Positions 11,300-23,735 are shown, counted from the stretch's first letter. The stretch is DNA of 64,000 nucleotides from Amanita rubescens (GCA_015039365.1 WION01000106.1:1-64000); one strand, 5' to 3'. The notes: generated from the sequence alone by a model not told the origin. Program-made: numbers and translations.

Positions 11300-11466
11300 A
11301 ACGAACGATTTATTAGTCTAGTGGGTCGGTTGTGGGGATATCGTTGGAAAAAATTGCCTATGTGGGTATTCACTTCTTTTTTTTCCTTTTTCCTTTTTCA
11401 TGGCCGATGCTAACTGCTTCGAATGGATTCTAGTAGTACCTCCCTTCCCTACTGACTTGGTCGACG

Positions 11467-11828
11467 ATGAGAATCCCATCATTTACCTCAATCTACCGGC
11501 ATGAGCGTCAGCACGCCAAGTTCCAGTCCTACAGCTACCGACTTTCTGCTGCACTCGCAGCATGGATAGAGATATTCATGACATACAGCTACAGTCATAC
11601 CAGCCACGCCGGGCTCTTTCATACCAGCAATCAATTCAACATATCTCATTTTCACGGAACGGAACAACAGGAGCAATTACAGGAACCAATCACCTATCTG
11701 CTTCCTCCTCTCCAACCATCATTACGGAGGTCCATGTGATGGATTTATACGACGAAGGCGGCGCTTTTCCAGGTGAGACTGGGGCAACAAGTGCTAACGG
11801 TGTCAAAGTTATTGACACCAACGCGTAG
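11467..11828 (+). other. Possible N-terminal gene fragment, unidentified
   Basis: A plus-strand frame starting near 11501 reads MSVSTPSSSPTATDFLLHSQ, then continues in the next frame as RDIHDIQLQSYQPRRALSYQ and on to LYDEGGAFP at about 11770. One extra base near 11565 would join them. The composition (Ser/Pro-rich start, then a soluble low-complexity region) resembles the disordered N-terminus of a larger protein, but nothing recognisable follows. Treat as a weak candidate. Confidence 0.25.
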
Positions 11829-12016
11829 CAACGAAGTCCGTAGTTGATCCAGGTGTTACCGTATCACCGTGGGCATGGGTATATGTGCATCTGGCAGCCG
11901 CACATACGAAACAGCACTTACACCGTATGATATTCATATCTACTTTAACGAAAGCGAACAGTGGTGACGTGGGCAAAGTACTCTCACTTCCTATCTGCCT
12001 CCCGCAAATTTGATAA

Positions 12017-13259
12017 CTATACTTCAAACCGAAGACGTTTGGGGCGAGGCGGGTGACGTCTCGCAACCTTTCTTAAATCTAGCCATGGCGTTGCAGCCTT
12101 GGACTGAGGACGCCTTTTCCCTCGGGTTTGACAGCGTTCCGGCGTCACTAGCACAGAGGATGTTGACTTTCCCTCACTTGTCGCTGGCTTGCTGCTCGGC
12201 CCCTTTCTATTAACGTGAAAGGGCTTTCCCATGTATTCATCCCCTCGACGGAATAAAGTCGAACGGATCACTGGAGCTCGCAGAACGTCTTCAATTTGAA
12301 GATTCAGCGTTCTTCCAGGTTTTTTTGGACTACAAACGCTTTCCCAGAAGGCCATATGCTCCGAGATTCCTATTTGGAGAAGGGCGGAAGTAACGACGTT
12401 TGCATCCATTTCGGATTCTTGGCCAGAGTTGACGGCATTCGCAATACCGAGACAGGGAGATGAGCTATCACAACGTTTTGCAACTTCGTCTTCAGGCGAC
12501 CGGGGGATCAGTAACGATGACTTCAGACAAGGCTTGAGGGGCGTTACAGGGGTGTCTCCTCCGGTGAATATACGACTTCTCTTGACCACCCGTGCTCGTT
12601 CTACGGTATCGTCCAACAAGGGTCGTTTACGCAAATTTGTCTTGTGCCGCGAACTGTTATTTGCAGACGTTTCAGAGACGTCACTGCCAGGGCGTCCCGG
12701 GACCTTGTATGATTCTATGAACTCTTGAGATATCCTTTGCGTGGATTCGATGACTTCCGATTCAAATCTGCCTGTATGAAAAATGGACGTGTATATATGC
12801 GCGCATATATTCATAACTGTGACTGACTGTCGAGAGTAAATGCTGCTATTGGCATAATAGCCCTCTCGGAAACGCATTGCGCTATCCATTGCGGGTGGCG
12901 AACCTGAATGACGAGCGTGTTAGTATTAGGGGATGGGTGGATGACGACTGAGCTCAAACAATCAAGCGTCTGGATGCCAAGCTAGCGAAAAAAGCCGTAT
13001 CGTCATTCTCACAGCCTCAGTTCCTAGGCATGTAAACTTACTCGGGGAGCCACGGATCGCCTAAGCCATCACAAAAGAAATAATGAGCTTCGTAGAATTC
13101 GCTCTCTGCATGAGTCAATGATCCTCCGTGACTGACTGGGAAGAGATTAGCCTTTAACAGTCTCATCGCTAGCGCATGTTCTAGTATACCCCAGGCTTTC
13201 CTGTATGTAGAATGAACCGAAGGGCTGAAACACGCTATAAAGCGTCGTTGGTCATGCAT
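12017..13259 (-). CDS. Hypothetical nuclear-type basic protein, uncertain gene model
   Basis: A 290-codon minus frame runs from 12889 to 12017. It has several basic clusters (NLRKRPLLDD, RVVKRSRIF, RHPPRPKRLRFE) that would serve as nuclear localisation signals, and Ser/Pro-rich linkers. Upstream, 13259-13038 holds a second protein-like frame (YRKAWGILEHALAMRLLKAN, YFFCDGLGDPWLP) ending at a strong GTAAGT donor, so the gene probably begins there. I could not find an acceptor that joins both frames with certainty. No known domain is recognised. Conservation cannot be judged from sequence alone. Confidence 0.4.
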
Positions 13260-13524
13260 TATGAATCATGCATACGATGTTCAACTATGTACCTTTCATA
13301 TCAGCGAAAAGCATCGTTGAGCGGGGCAAAGTCAAGAGGAAAGAGAAAGAGAAAAGTGAAGTCTAAATATAGAGAATGATCGTCGTGACCAGTGCCTATG
13401 TCATATGCCTGATACAAGGCTCTCAATCGAACCCTAGAATGATTCTGTTACGTTTGGCATGAAAATGAAAAAAATGGATAGCAATTTCACACTAAGAAAC
13501 GACGATACAGCATTGTGCAGTCAT
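13260..13524. other. Intergenic, nothing recognised
   Basis: AT-rich, with an A/G-rich tract at 13335-13365. Probably contains the promoter of the minus-strand hypothetical gene to the left. No gene seen. Confidence 0.35.
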
Positions 13525-13761
13525 CTATAAATCAATTTCGACGGCATTCAGTCCGACTAATTCCAATTCCCTTCAGCGTATACTCCCCAGATCTGATTCA
13601 CTAATATAGGCGTCGTGTAATTCTCGATATCTGCACAAGTATACCTTTGTCTGTCTTTGAACTGAATTCAACGCTTTCACAACCTTCGACGCAATAAAGT
13701 CGATGAAAACGAGGTCAACAACGGCATTGTCTGGCACATTTGGTAAAGGCGAAGCAATGAA
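13525..13761 (-). pseudogene. Gene fragment with an in-frame TGA, unidentified
   Basis: On the minus strand, a protein-like frame starts right after a plausible acceptor (ccccag at about 13762) and reads FIASPLPNVPDNAVVDLVFI, later TKVYLCRYRELHDAYISE and, after an in-frame TGA at 13575-13573, RELELVGLNAVEIDL before a TAG at 13527-13525. The match in style on both sides of the TGA suggests a once-continuous exon with a nonsense change (a CGA to TGA change would fit). No upstream exon is convincing. Family not recognised. Confidence 0.35.
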
Positions 13762-14668
13762 ACCTGGGGCATTTTAGGTAATAAGGGCCTTATGCGGGGT
13801 GTCATCACCGATACCCGGGCAGTCCTAACGAGGCGAGAGTCACCTTACATGTCAGGATAACAAACAAACGGCTTACATCGTGAGTGACCTATCCGGCCCA
13901 CGTCTTTCTAGAAATTTCTACAAGGCCATTTGAAGGTTTTGGAAACGTAACGATCCTTTCGTATCATAAGGCCGCCCAGATAAAAATTGGTATTTATTCA
14001 TGGCCTAATTCTCGTCACTGATATATCAGTAACGCCCATAAGTTGAAATTGCCAAATTGGAGATTTATATTTTACAGTGACTTCAGGTGTGTCCCTGTTC
14101 AAATTCATGTTTTATACATTCAAGGCACCACTGAACAACAAACGGATGTCACAGCTGACTGGGCCACACTAGGCGGTTCAAATCCAAGCACCTGGGCAAG
14201 ATCAGAAAAGCTCTCCACTATTCGTCATGCATTGAATCATACCTGGAGATGCCTTCTTGAACCACCTCCATATGGCGGTTATCAAAGCTATATCAAGCCT
14301 TTTGATTGTCACACTTCAAGTTTATATGGATGCTAGTCCGTCAGCGAATGACTGAATAATTTTTTAAACGGTTAGCATAAGTTCAAAATGCTGCATCTAC
14401 GCACAAGGACCATGACCTCACCCGTACCCGTCTAGAGTTACTAGAGTAAGAAATAATTGCTCGAAACGTGACCGGGGTGTGACGCGGGGCAGAGCCTAGG
14501 CACGGCCATTCGGCCGGAATGTAGTAACGGTGACAAATACGCACGGTGGTACTCCTTACTAGCAGGTTATCTCGTCCTCCTTTCAAAAGGACTCGCATAT
14601 TTGGTCTATTCCACTCCTAAAATTAAGCCAACATTATCCGCAAAGCGCACGGATTCCCTGATAACCAA
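13762..14668. other. Intergenic, nothing recognised
   Basis: AT-rich with short open frames only. A GGTTCAAATCC string near 14177 resembles a tRNA B box, but no T-stem or acceptor stem pairs around it. The right end should hold the promoter of the TPR-DnaJ gene. Confidence 0.4.
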
Positions 14669-16866
14669 ATGCCCCCAAAAAAATCCAAGACAGGGCAGAA
14701 AAAGCACACGACAAATCGGCCGAATGGCGCTGCAGAGTGCGTCTTGTCTTCTTGAATGTTTGAAGCCTTAGTTAAGAAAACTATGTGCCGTGCTACTTGA
14801 ATTTATAGCCAGAAAGACAGTCCGGTTGAGGAAACGGTGAACGAGCTAACATCGCAGCCACCATCATCCGTCTCATCCGGATCATTTTCTGAAGAGGCTT
14901 CTACTACACCACCAACGTCTGATGTGTCCAGCGAACAACAGGAAGAGGAAGAAGATACGACCAAAAAGGCTGAGGGTATCAAGGAGGAGGGAAATGTGGC
15001 GTTCAAAGCCAAGAAGTATGCTGAAGCTATAAATTTGTATAGCAAGGCCATCGGTACGTCTTCATGACGCTTCTTACATCGAATATGTATCGTATTGACG
15101 ATGTGCTAGAGCTCAATTCATCTGAGCCTGCTTTTTATACTAATCGTGCGGCGTCCTACATGGCTCTCAAACGGTTCCGGCCCGCGTTGGAAGACTGCCA
15201 ACACGCCGCTACGCTGCAATCGAACGCTCCTTCATCAAAGACCCTCCTTCGCCTCGCTCGTTGCCATCTGGCCCTAGGAGCAACCACACCAGCATCATCA
15301 ACCGTTAGCACGGTTCTCACGATGGAGCCTAACAACACAATGGCCGTACAGCTTCGAGATAAAATTCAACAATTGGAAAGCCACCTAGGAAACTTTGAAT
15401 TCGCAAGAAAACAAAAGAACTGGGGCATGGCGCGTCTAGCTCTCGAAAAGTGTTTGCAAGCGATCGAAGGGGAAGGCGGCGAGATACCTACGGAGTGGAG
15501 AATGTGGAGAGTGGAATTGGAGCTGTGTCGCCGGAATTGGGATGCAGCTAACAATTCAGTCAAGCAAGTTTTTAAACCTCAGCTTCATGAATTGGATAAT
15601 AACGATGCTCTTTTTCTTCCTCCCTAAAATTTTCCGACATCTTTCAGCGATCTTGTCCGATTGAATCAAAATTCTCCTGACGCGCTGACGTTGCGTGGGC
15701 TTGTCCTGTTTTTGGGCGGGAAGCTTCCACAAGCGTTGCAGCACGCGCAGTCAGCGCTCAGACTGGACCCAGGCTGTGAGCCCGCGCAGAAACTGAGGAA
15801 ACGTGTGAAGGACGTGGAGAGGTTGAAAGAAGAAGGAAATACGGCTTTCAAGGCTGGCAAGCTGAACGAGGCGGTGGATAAGTATACGGAAGCCCTGGAT
15901 GTAAGTACCACGTATCGCGTTTTTGATCCTTTTTCTGAACACGCCGTGTCTTCCAGCGAGTGGGAGAAGCTGCAGAAGAAGGTGGTGGCGGACAGATTCG
16001 CGCAACATTACTATCTAATCGGGCAACGACCCTACTCAAGGTTCGTTTTATATCATAAATTTACAAATTTCAAACAAGGTTCTGATACAATGACAGTTGG
16101 ACCGACATCAGGATGCTCTCTCAGATACCGATGCCTCCTTAACACTCTGCCCTACCTCATTCAAAGCCCTTCGTACCCGTGCACGACTAAATCTTCATTT
16201 TGAAAAATTCGACGCCTCCATATCCGACTTCAAGTCCGCAATTCAACAAGCGCAGACAGAGAGCACAGCCACTGATGGAGACGTTCGCGCATTGAGAACA
16301 GAATTGAAAAAGGCCGAGGCAGCGCTGAAGAGGAGCAAGACGAAGGATTATTACAAGATTCTCGGCGTTGCGAGAGATTGTTCTGAACCTGATATCAAGA
16401 AAGCGTATAGGCGGGAAAGTTTGAAACATCATCCAGACAAGGTGAGCTTTCCCGAACTCTCTTTAGCCTCGCTTACTAAGCACATGATCTTACAAGGGCG
16501 GTGACGAAGAGAAATTCAAACTGGTCGTCGAAGCCAACTGCCGTACTCTCTGATCCTGACAGACGAGCGAGGTATGATATGGGCGAGGACGAGGATGGTC
16601 TCAATGAAGGTTTCTCCGGTGGCATGGGCGGTATGCACTCAATGAACGTTGATCTCTCGGAGATCTTTGCTCAGTTCCATGGAGCTGGTGCTTTCGGTGG
16701 TGCCGGTGGTGGTGCTGGCGGTGCTGGTGCTGGTGCTGGCTTCAACAGTTATGGTAGCCGAGGCTTCGGTGGCCATACCTTCAGTAGCAGCACCTTCGGT
16801 GGCGCTGGCAGTGGTTTCAGTGGTGCTGGACGTTCGCGGGGATACTCTCAAGGTTTCCCGTCCTAA
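14669..16866 (+). CDS. TPR-DnaJ co-chaperone (DNAJC7/TPR2-like)
   Basis: DNAJC7-type proteins pass clients between Hsp90 and Hsp70 in the cytosol: TPRs hold the chaperone C-termini and the J domain stimulates Hsp70 ATPase. Seven exons: 14669-14736, 14809-15053, 15110-15563, 15648-15900, 15957-16040, 16097-16441, 16497-16866. TPR motifs start at [20 protein letters not shown] and [19 protein letters not shown], and a second block at [20 protein letters not shown]. The J domain ([20 protein letters not shown]) keeps the HPD motif (LKHHPDK). The C-terminus is a Gly-rich tail. Intron 3 (15564-15647) has a GC donor in a perfect AA|GCAAGT context; only this boundary keeps frame. Oddity: one extra base near 16539 breaks the J domain between FKLVVEAN and [13 protein letters not shown]. 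Confidence 0.85.
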
Positions 16867-17374
16867 TTCCGACGCAACACGAAAATTTTGGTACGGCCAA
16901 TTATCGCAGCTCGGATCTGATTCTTATTCACATCTTCCATATACCTCCATCATATACATACTTCACCACTAGCAGTCCATGCAATCACCAATCTTGTTAT
17001 TGATATCATTCGTCTTATCGTACAATATATGAAATTATGCCTCGATAAAACTCAGGAGCGTGGCGGCAATAAATTATAACACGGCGGGAAGAATCCGATG
17101 TACTTGTATTCGGTATGACTCTTGCACGAAGAACTGGGTACTGATCAACAAGAAACCTTGCAAGCAAGGTAATTGATATGTAGAAAGCGTAGCAAGACCC
17201 GACAAAAACAAATTTTCTCCTGCGCGGTGGTGACCGTCTTCGCATCCCCATTTGACCTCCGCTTTATTTAGTAAATGCAACTTCCTGGAAAGCGTGGTAG
17301 ATGGATCTATGATTCTTGCGTGAAGGAAGCAACACGGCAGGATCCCACGGCGGTCAAACAATGAGATAATGCAA
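16867..17374. other. Intergenic, convergent 3' ends
   Basis: Lies between the TPR-DnaJ stop and the end of the minus-strand Crinkler-like gene. Sequence is AT-rich at 16920-17060. A 113-codon minus frame at 17074-17415 overlaps the last exon of the neighbour and shows no motif. Confidence 0.4.
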
Positions 17375-20280
17375 TCACTTGGCACGTCGAACAGTCCAAT
17401 GGGACCAATGACCATCCTCGTCGTCAGCTCCTGGCTTACATCGACCTTCGAAGTTCTTCATCCGCTGCCGCCTTATAAATATCTTTCCAACTGTACGACG
17501 CTTGCAGGAGGTCATTCCAAATATCAGTTGTCTGTGGGTCAATCGGCTTGAGAAAGTCGGATGAAAGACCCGCACTCCAAATGTCATAAACGACAGCATT
17601 ATAAGCTGGTGATGGGTCATGCCTGATCACATGAAGACTTGGAGTTTGGGCAGCGAGGGCGAAAATTATTCTGATGACGGGAACGGGGGCATCCCCCTCC
17701 TTCAGAATCCCAACGTCGTAAGGATTCATGGATTCAAAGAGTTTCGGTTCAGGGATGTGGGTGTAGTGAGGGTCGTTCGAAATCCGGTACAGGATGAGCC
17801 CGAGATTATCGATGGCCAATTTCGTGCCAGATTTCAGAAAGACGGTGACTGCATTAATCGAGGAATGATTATCGGCGCACTGCACGCCTAGCACCTCGGG
17901 TCATTAGAGCCGAAAGGCATTTCTTATCGACGGATTTGAAATCGAGGAGTTTGATGAAATGGTTGAAGTGCATCTTTGCATCAGGGAATTCGTGCTGCAG
18001 GTTCTCCAATCCTGAGGCTGACGGAGATTTGCTGAACAGATATCCGTGCACGAAGGACGCAAAGTCAAAGAATCGGCATTCTGGATGTGTTCTCCATTTA
18101 ACTGGAGGGCCGACAGCCTGATCACGAGCCAGAGTAAGCAACAACAGTGCAATAAACTCGCCGTGATCGCCTTTATGTACGGCGAATCCCTCCAGTACAG
18201 ATTTGAAAGCTTTCACTGGATCAAAAGATTCCCGCGCCATGATACTATAGGCGGCTTCGGAGAGAAGCGGCTCGGAGGATGCTACTGTCTCCATGCTATC
18301 GAAGACAACGTCGATGTCCAAGACAGACTCGCATGTGTGCTTCCACCTGCTTCCTCTCTGCGGCTTGAGAGACGTAGTTCGTCGGATTGATTTGGATAGG
18401 TAAGCGTCGAGATAGGCAAGCAAGCATCTGGTCGACAGTGAAATCTCCTTTGTAGGGGTCTGCAGTTAAGGAGCTTTGCGACAGCAAATATCATGATGTC
18501 TTCTCGAACGCTGAAATCCCCAGCATAGTACCGTGACCCGAATCTTAAGACGTATCCGCATCAGCATGATTAATGTTACGAAAATGAGAGATGCAATTAT
18601 ACTTACAAGGGGCGACCCAGACGGGCAATATGCGAATCAGCTGGTGACGCGCTCCAAATCCCAATTGCCGTCCAGGGCTACTTTTTTCGCTAACGTGTCA
18701 AAGCCGAGGGCTATGAATGGTTGGATTAACATCAAATCACCGTCGGTGATTCTTTTGAATTCCGGTGATGTGAACTGCGATATCTTGACCGTCGTAGACA
18801 GAAACAGAGCGAACAATGGGAAGTGATACAAAGCACGAAACACGTGTCTCAGAACACTGAGATTTGACCATGTAGCGTAGCCAGTTTCATTTGGATTGGT
18901 CAAAGTATGGGCCTCATCGAAAGCCAGAATGACGAGAGGATAGTCGTCCTCTGTTGCCTTTTCCTTCACCGGAGACGATGATAAATCCTGTTTCCTAGCC
19001 TTCAAGGATTCAACGAGTTTGTGGCAGGAGACAGCGGGGGAGAAGTGATGATCTAGGGTGTCCTTTGATGTCGGGGGCGAAGCGTAATATGGTGCTCCGT
19101 CGTATCCTTGGTAAGGAATCTTATGGAACACTTTTAGTCGACGGATATATCCCAGGTAAAGAAGACATACCGCCCAAAGTTTTCCTTCCGCAATTTGAAC
19201 CACCTGTCGATAAAATTGCTCCTAAACTCGTTATGCTCTTTCATTGTTTGACCCTCCGTCATACGGATCCTGAATTCACGAGCCACCTCCTCAATCCCCC
19301 ACTGCGAATTGAATTCCATTTTCAATGTATGGTCGGTATGCTGAAACAAGGCGTCGACAAAACAGCAAGCTCGGCGATACGATCCGGCCTCTGTGTCTTT
19401 CGTGGTCAAAAAATCTCGAACCTCGTGGTCGGCAGCAGGGTAGCCTGGAAAGATATTATTGGTCACTGCGAAACTAACGATGACGCAAGAAGAAAAGAAT
19501 ACCAGTAGATCGTGCATTCCTGAGGTTAATCGGTATGGAAAAGTGTTCTTTCCCAAGTTCATCAACTGTTCTTGACTTTCCCATACCGGATGATTGAATA
19601 ACAGAACAAAAGTGCGCATATATCTTGTTGCTGTTGGGATCATAGTGATCCCGGATGTGTGTCCATAAGGCTTCTGCCGCTTCGCCCTCGTATGGGCGTT
19701 CCCAAGAGTACATAGTGGCTGAGCGGCCTAGTCAGTAATGAACAGGGGGTAGTTTTTCAATAGGAGCACCTCTTTCCTGTGCACAAATGGGGTAGTATAT
19801 GTCCATCATCTTTGGAATTTTGAGTTTGAGTTCCGCTGTGGTTGCGATTAAATGCTATCAGATTGTCTTATAATCTGAAATGTACGTACGACGCGCAATC
19901 AGGTCAATCCAATCGCTCATTTTAACACCATTCCGCACGCCAACCTTCCACTCTTCCAACTGGGCTTCGTTGAAACTCTTCACAATGTTATCTGCGTGCT
20001 GACGGGTCAGATTCGCGATAACGCTGTCTTTCATGCTTGTGGACGCTAATTCCAGCGTGAGGACCTGCAAAACGTCCGAAAGTATCGACCGCCATCGGGA
20101 GTCCTCAGTCTCGGCCCCGTCGACCCGGACCTCCCATATCTGGAGATCCGACATCCTATCCATGTTGGAGCTGAGCGTAGCCAGTTGTCCATCCGACAAA
20201 AGAATTTTGGCGCGTTTGTTGGCGGAAGAGGAGGGGGGAGGAAATTCAGCAGGGCGTTTTGGAGGAAGGTCGACGTCCAT
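17375..20280 (-). CDS. Crinkler-like P-loop NTPase, six frame breaks
   Basis: Six exons on the minus strand: 20280-19890, 19835-19770, 19727-19503, 19444-19171, 19130-18607, 18543-17375. The N-terminus has a basic patch (SSANKRAKI). A Walker A variant follows (VIQSSGMGKSRTVDELGK), then Walker B (PLVILAFDEAHTL). The middle carries family strings seen in agaric Crinkler-type NTPases (HIARLGRPL, GSRYYAGDFSVRED, RLPIQINPTNYVSQ, MFESMETV-like region, SEAAYSIM) and the C-terminal half ends with KLFESMNPYDVGI, PVIRIIFALAA and GADDEDGHWSHW. Relatives couple an NTPase to a nuclease-like C-terminal domain and are thought to act in conflict or signalling; that is inference. The reading frame breaks near 19177, 18639, 18464, 18320, 17890 and 17438, each restored by dropping one sense-strand T. 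No nonsense substitutions were noticed. It is either a young pseudogene or poorly sequenced. Confidence 0.7.
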
Positions 20281-20926
20281 CTGGTCAGGTCAGGGTCAAA
20301 GCTGATTTCAGTACAGCCACAGCAATGTGACTATATATACCTAGATGGTGGACGCGTCGATGTCCCCTTTTGGAAATCCTTGGCGAGCGTCATTGCAAGG
20401 CGAAAATCAAATCAATCCGAACAAGGTGAGCAACCCGGCCAAGCATCGGCAGGTGAATGATGCCCATAGCCACGAAATGGGAGACACGTGAATCGATGCA
20501 CGAGTTATAATACTATGCTCAGCCTTCAACTTGGTTCCCCGGATTTTCTGTCTGCCCAAGCGCGGTACGTCTCTGATGACGGGTCGGAAGTGCGAGTCAA
20601 CGTCGGCGACTGACTCTCCTCATTCGAGTTCCTTGCATGTGGAAATTAATCGCTTGCGCTGAAGCGAACCAAGCCAATCATCGGATCGTTCTGTGGCGCA
20701 TATAATGTACTTTCAATCAGCTATACTTATAATGCCGCTCTGTGCGCGCCTTTTCGTGATTAGATCGGTGACTACGATAGATTCCGTAAGAGTCCGCATG
20801 GAAATTTTATTCTTTGAATACCGACAGCCGGCAACGGTGCCGTGCCAATGGTGACCCAAATAAGCCATAACTCCGACTTGGTCTCACATCGTGACCAGGA
20901 CCTCGTACGCGTTCAAGGCGAAGGCC
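20281..20926. other. Intergenic, nothing recognised
   Basis: Left end should hold the promoter of the Crinkler-like gene (a TATATATA string lies near 20332). The rest has only short open frames and no repeat was recognised. Confidence 0.4.
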
Positions 20927-21983
20927 ATGCCAACATCCGCGAGTGCTCGGCGCGTTCACAGAGACGCTCAAAACGACGTTCACCCCAATGGTCCTCAGAT
21001 CGTCGCACCACGTCCTATCTGCTCTCTTCCTGTAGAAGTCCTTAGCCAAATCTTCATTTTAACCTTGCACATCGACTTCGCTGCAACTGCGGAACTTCAT
21101 GAGACGCCACGCCATAGCGGGAGACGCTTGCAGATATTCAATCCTCTCGTACTCTGTGCGGTGTGCTCATCATGGCGATAGGACAATCGTGATAACTACT
21201 ATCAGACACTTTTGATGAAGTGTCCGAAACTTGTACAGTTATCAATTTCTATACCTTCATATTCGTTTGGCGCTCCTATGGTTCACAACTTAGTCACCTT
21301 CTCTCTCAAGATGAATTTTAACTCCTGCTATCTGCTCGATCGTATTTCTTTGCCGTCTCTACGAGATATGTTCATAAAAGAAGTTTCATCGACTACTCTT
21401 GAATTTTTTCACGCGATCGTCCTGTTCCCTCGGCAAGTTAGAGGTCTATGGCCGAAAGCTCTCACCAGAAAACCTCTTGAACCTTCTGGCCCACAGGTCT
21501 TGCGATTCTCTCACGTCGCTGAAGATCCTTGAGCCTTACCACCCCGCCACCTCACGGTGGAAGAGAGAATCAGTTGATGACCATGTGCTCCGAAGACTCG
21601 CCTTACATCAGAACGACTCGCTATGCCCTCATTTAAAATTCCTGACAGTCGACTGTGCCACCGAATGTTCACAGGAGGCGCTACTGAAGATAGTGGAGTC
21701 CCGAGTTGGTTATCTTACTGACCAACACCTGCCGGATGAGCCGATTCAGTACCTCCACTTGCGAAGCATCAAACATCTCAGCGATGTCCGTAAATTGGAT
21801 GAAGTTGGAAAGGGAAGCGGAATGGAATTCACTCGTCGCAGGTATCGCGAAGCTGATGATGAGCCTACTAATGAACGCGGTCAATACTTTTATTCGGTTT
21901 TGTTGCAGAAGCAAGGGTTACAAAGGAGGCAGGTTTTAGTTAACCATGGTGGTTTCTTTTTTGATCTTGATCAGGAAGTTTAA
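20927..21983 (+). pseudogene. F-box paralogue with internal deletion and frameshift
   Basis: The start (MPTSASARRVHRDAQNDVHP), F-box (LPVEVLSQIFILTL) and CAVCSSWR signature match the 7266-8819 paralogue. Immediately after CSSWR the sequence jumps to the middle of the protein (MKCPKLVQLSIS), losing about 450-500 bases relative to intact paralogues, including the frame. A second break near 21405 separates LPSLRDMFIKE from FTRSSCSLGKLEVYG. The C-terminal half is long and well preserved (NLLAHRSCDSLTSLKI, QRRQVLVNHGGFFFDLDQ) and closely resembles the 7266 gene, which is its likely nearest relative here. Not expected to make a functional F-box protein. Confidence 0.75.
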
Positions 21984-22737
21984 GCAGAGCGCGGGCGTCC
22001 GAAGATTCATTGTTACGTTAAATAATTTGTTGTACAGTACTAGCGATGACTCCGCTGATTTTATATATTGAAATCAACTTGAGCAATGTATCGGCAGTAT
22101 TACACCTGCCAGCGCGCCACTGTTTATTATAAGCGTGTAGAGATTAGATTTCTGCATTCCTTCTACTGACCAAATACGCTATGCTTTACGGGCTTCGGGA
22201 TAATCGACAATTGACGGAGAGCTAAGAACACTTGACGTGCAATACTATTAAAGTGAGATGCTACATCAGTTCAACTGAGTAGATCCCAACCGGGTAGTTA
22301 ATCTACGTAGACCATACACGAGCTGTCTATGACAAAAAGGAGAAAGAAGAATAAGAGTGTCCACTATCCAGGTGGAAAGCGAGACAGTAAGATAAATAGA
22401 TGATTAAACCTACGTGAGAGCGATGGCAAGCAGCGTGCAATGAAAATAGAAACCTTGTAATAGCAGTGACAAATCTATGAAAGCGATGACAGAGCCAGGA
22501 TAGGGAAAAGAAAAGAAATATCAGCACAGGTAGAGTACACAGGTACAACTGTATGCGTATGCCGAGTCCGTTTCCCATGGGTTACCATGGTTATGCAATA
22601 TGACCCCATTCAATGGGACCGACATTAAGGAAGTGAAGCATATTGTAAGAGTATTCACGATTGGGTTATCAGTTTTGAGGTTAGCTTGATGTTGCCTCCT
22701 AGCCAACAAGGAGGAAGAAGACGGAGCCATGACGTGG
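21984..22737. other. Intergenic, nothing recognised
   Basis: AT-rich spacer between the F-box pseudogene and the end of a minus-strand gene. An 83-codon minus frame (22327-22578) is hydrophobic (LCTLPVLIFLFFSLSWL) but has no supporting structure. No repeats seen. Confidence 0.4.
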
Positions 22738-23735
22738 CTAATTTTCTTTCAACTCGTCAATACGATAGTGAGTGTTGATCGAGTATGACCGGTCTCGACC
22801 TCTTCTGCACATGGTGGGCGCAGCATCGATCGGGAAAACGGCGGCTTTCTGCGCCAAAGGCGCCCTGTTCATTATAGGTATAGCTGTCTTGGGTGGTACC
22901 GGTAGGAACCCGCAAAGCGGTGTGTCTGCTAGAGAAGCGGGCAGATCGGGGAGGGGTGCAGTTGGTGGAGGCGCAGGTGGGGCCATGCTGACACGGCGTA
23001 AGGTTCTTCGCCTTGAAGAACGATCAGCACAAAGGTAGACCGCAAGAATAACAGAACCAACCTGAAGCTACTTGTGCTACAGCTTCTTAGCCTTGTCAAA
23101 AAGGTGTTTTGTTCGGGAATAACCTTGTTGCCAGTTAATATATCAGTGGCGGCAGCGGCAAGGTTGAGGCTGTTGCTTCTGGTCCTAGTGGGGGACCCAA
23201 GTAGTCTCTGCAGCTCCAGCGCGTGGCCAACGCTTTTCGTGGGGGACTTGATTGCACATTTAGGAGATGTGGCACCTGCGAGACTAGAACGGCGTCTCCG
23301 AAGTCGCTGACCATTTGGAGGCTGAGATGGCGAACGTGGCGTCATCTGGTTTTGGCCAGCCGCAGCATGACAACCGCTGTCAGCGGTGATATGGGCGCTC
23401 GCGAGGCCAGCTCCGGTTGTTTCCATGTCAGTTATGATACGCGACAGTTCGCAACTAGAGAGCAATGCACTTCTGCCGCTAGCAGAACTCCGGGTACGTG
23501 ACAGGGTAGGCGTGATGCGGTCAAAGATCTTGAACTCGGTTTCGACATCGCTATCATCCGGAATGGTCATTGGAGAAGATGGTGCAGCGGCAGGGGAGAG
23601 TCCTATCATCCTTGGAGACGCGTCCACCATTTCTTCATCCTCGAGACTGACGTGGACAGGTAAATCCTTTTGGTTGTAAATCGTCACTGGTGGAGCCAGT
23701 AGTCCAGATGAGAAAAAAGGCGAATAAGAAACCAT
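22738..23735 (-). CDS. Hypothetical disordered, Ser/Arg-rich protein
   Basis: Two exons on the minus strand: 23735-23062 and 23011-22738. The 50-base intron (gttggt...ttcaag) restores frame exactly and avoids a chance hydrophobic readthrough. The product is about 315 aa: an N-terminal VSYSPFFSSGLLAPPV, acidic DSDVETEFKIFDRI, then Ser/Arg-rich segments (QRLRRRRSSLAG, SPTRTRSNSLNLAAAA, STSSFRRRTLRRVS), and a Pro-rich tail ending THYRIDELKEN. RRxS and SP sites suggest phosphoregulation by basophilic and proline-directed kinases. No domain is recognised. The donor is weak, so the second exon is less certain than the first. Confidence 0.5.

Noticed and set aside
14165..14220. GGTTCAAATCC, another tRNA-like T-loop
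   Set aside because: No complementary T-stem or acceptor stem; no intact cloverleaf on either strand.
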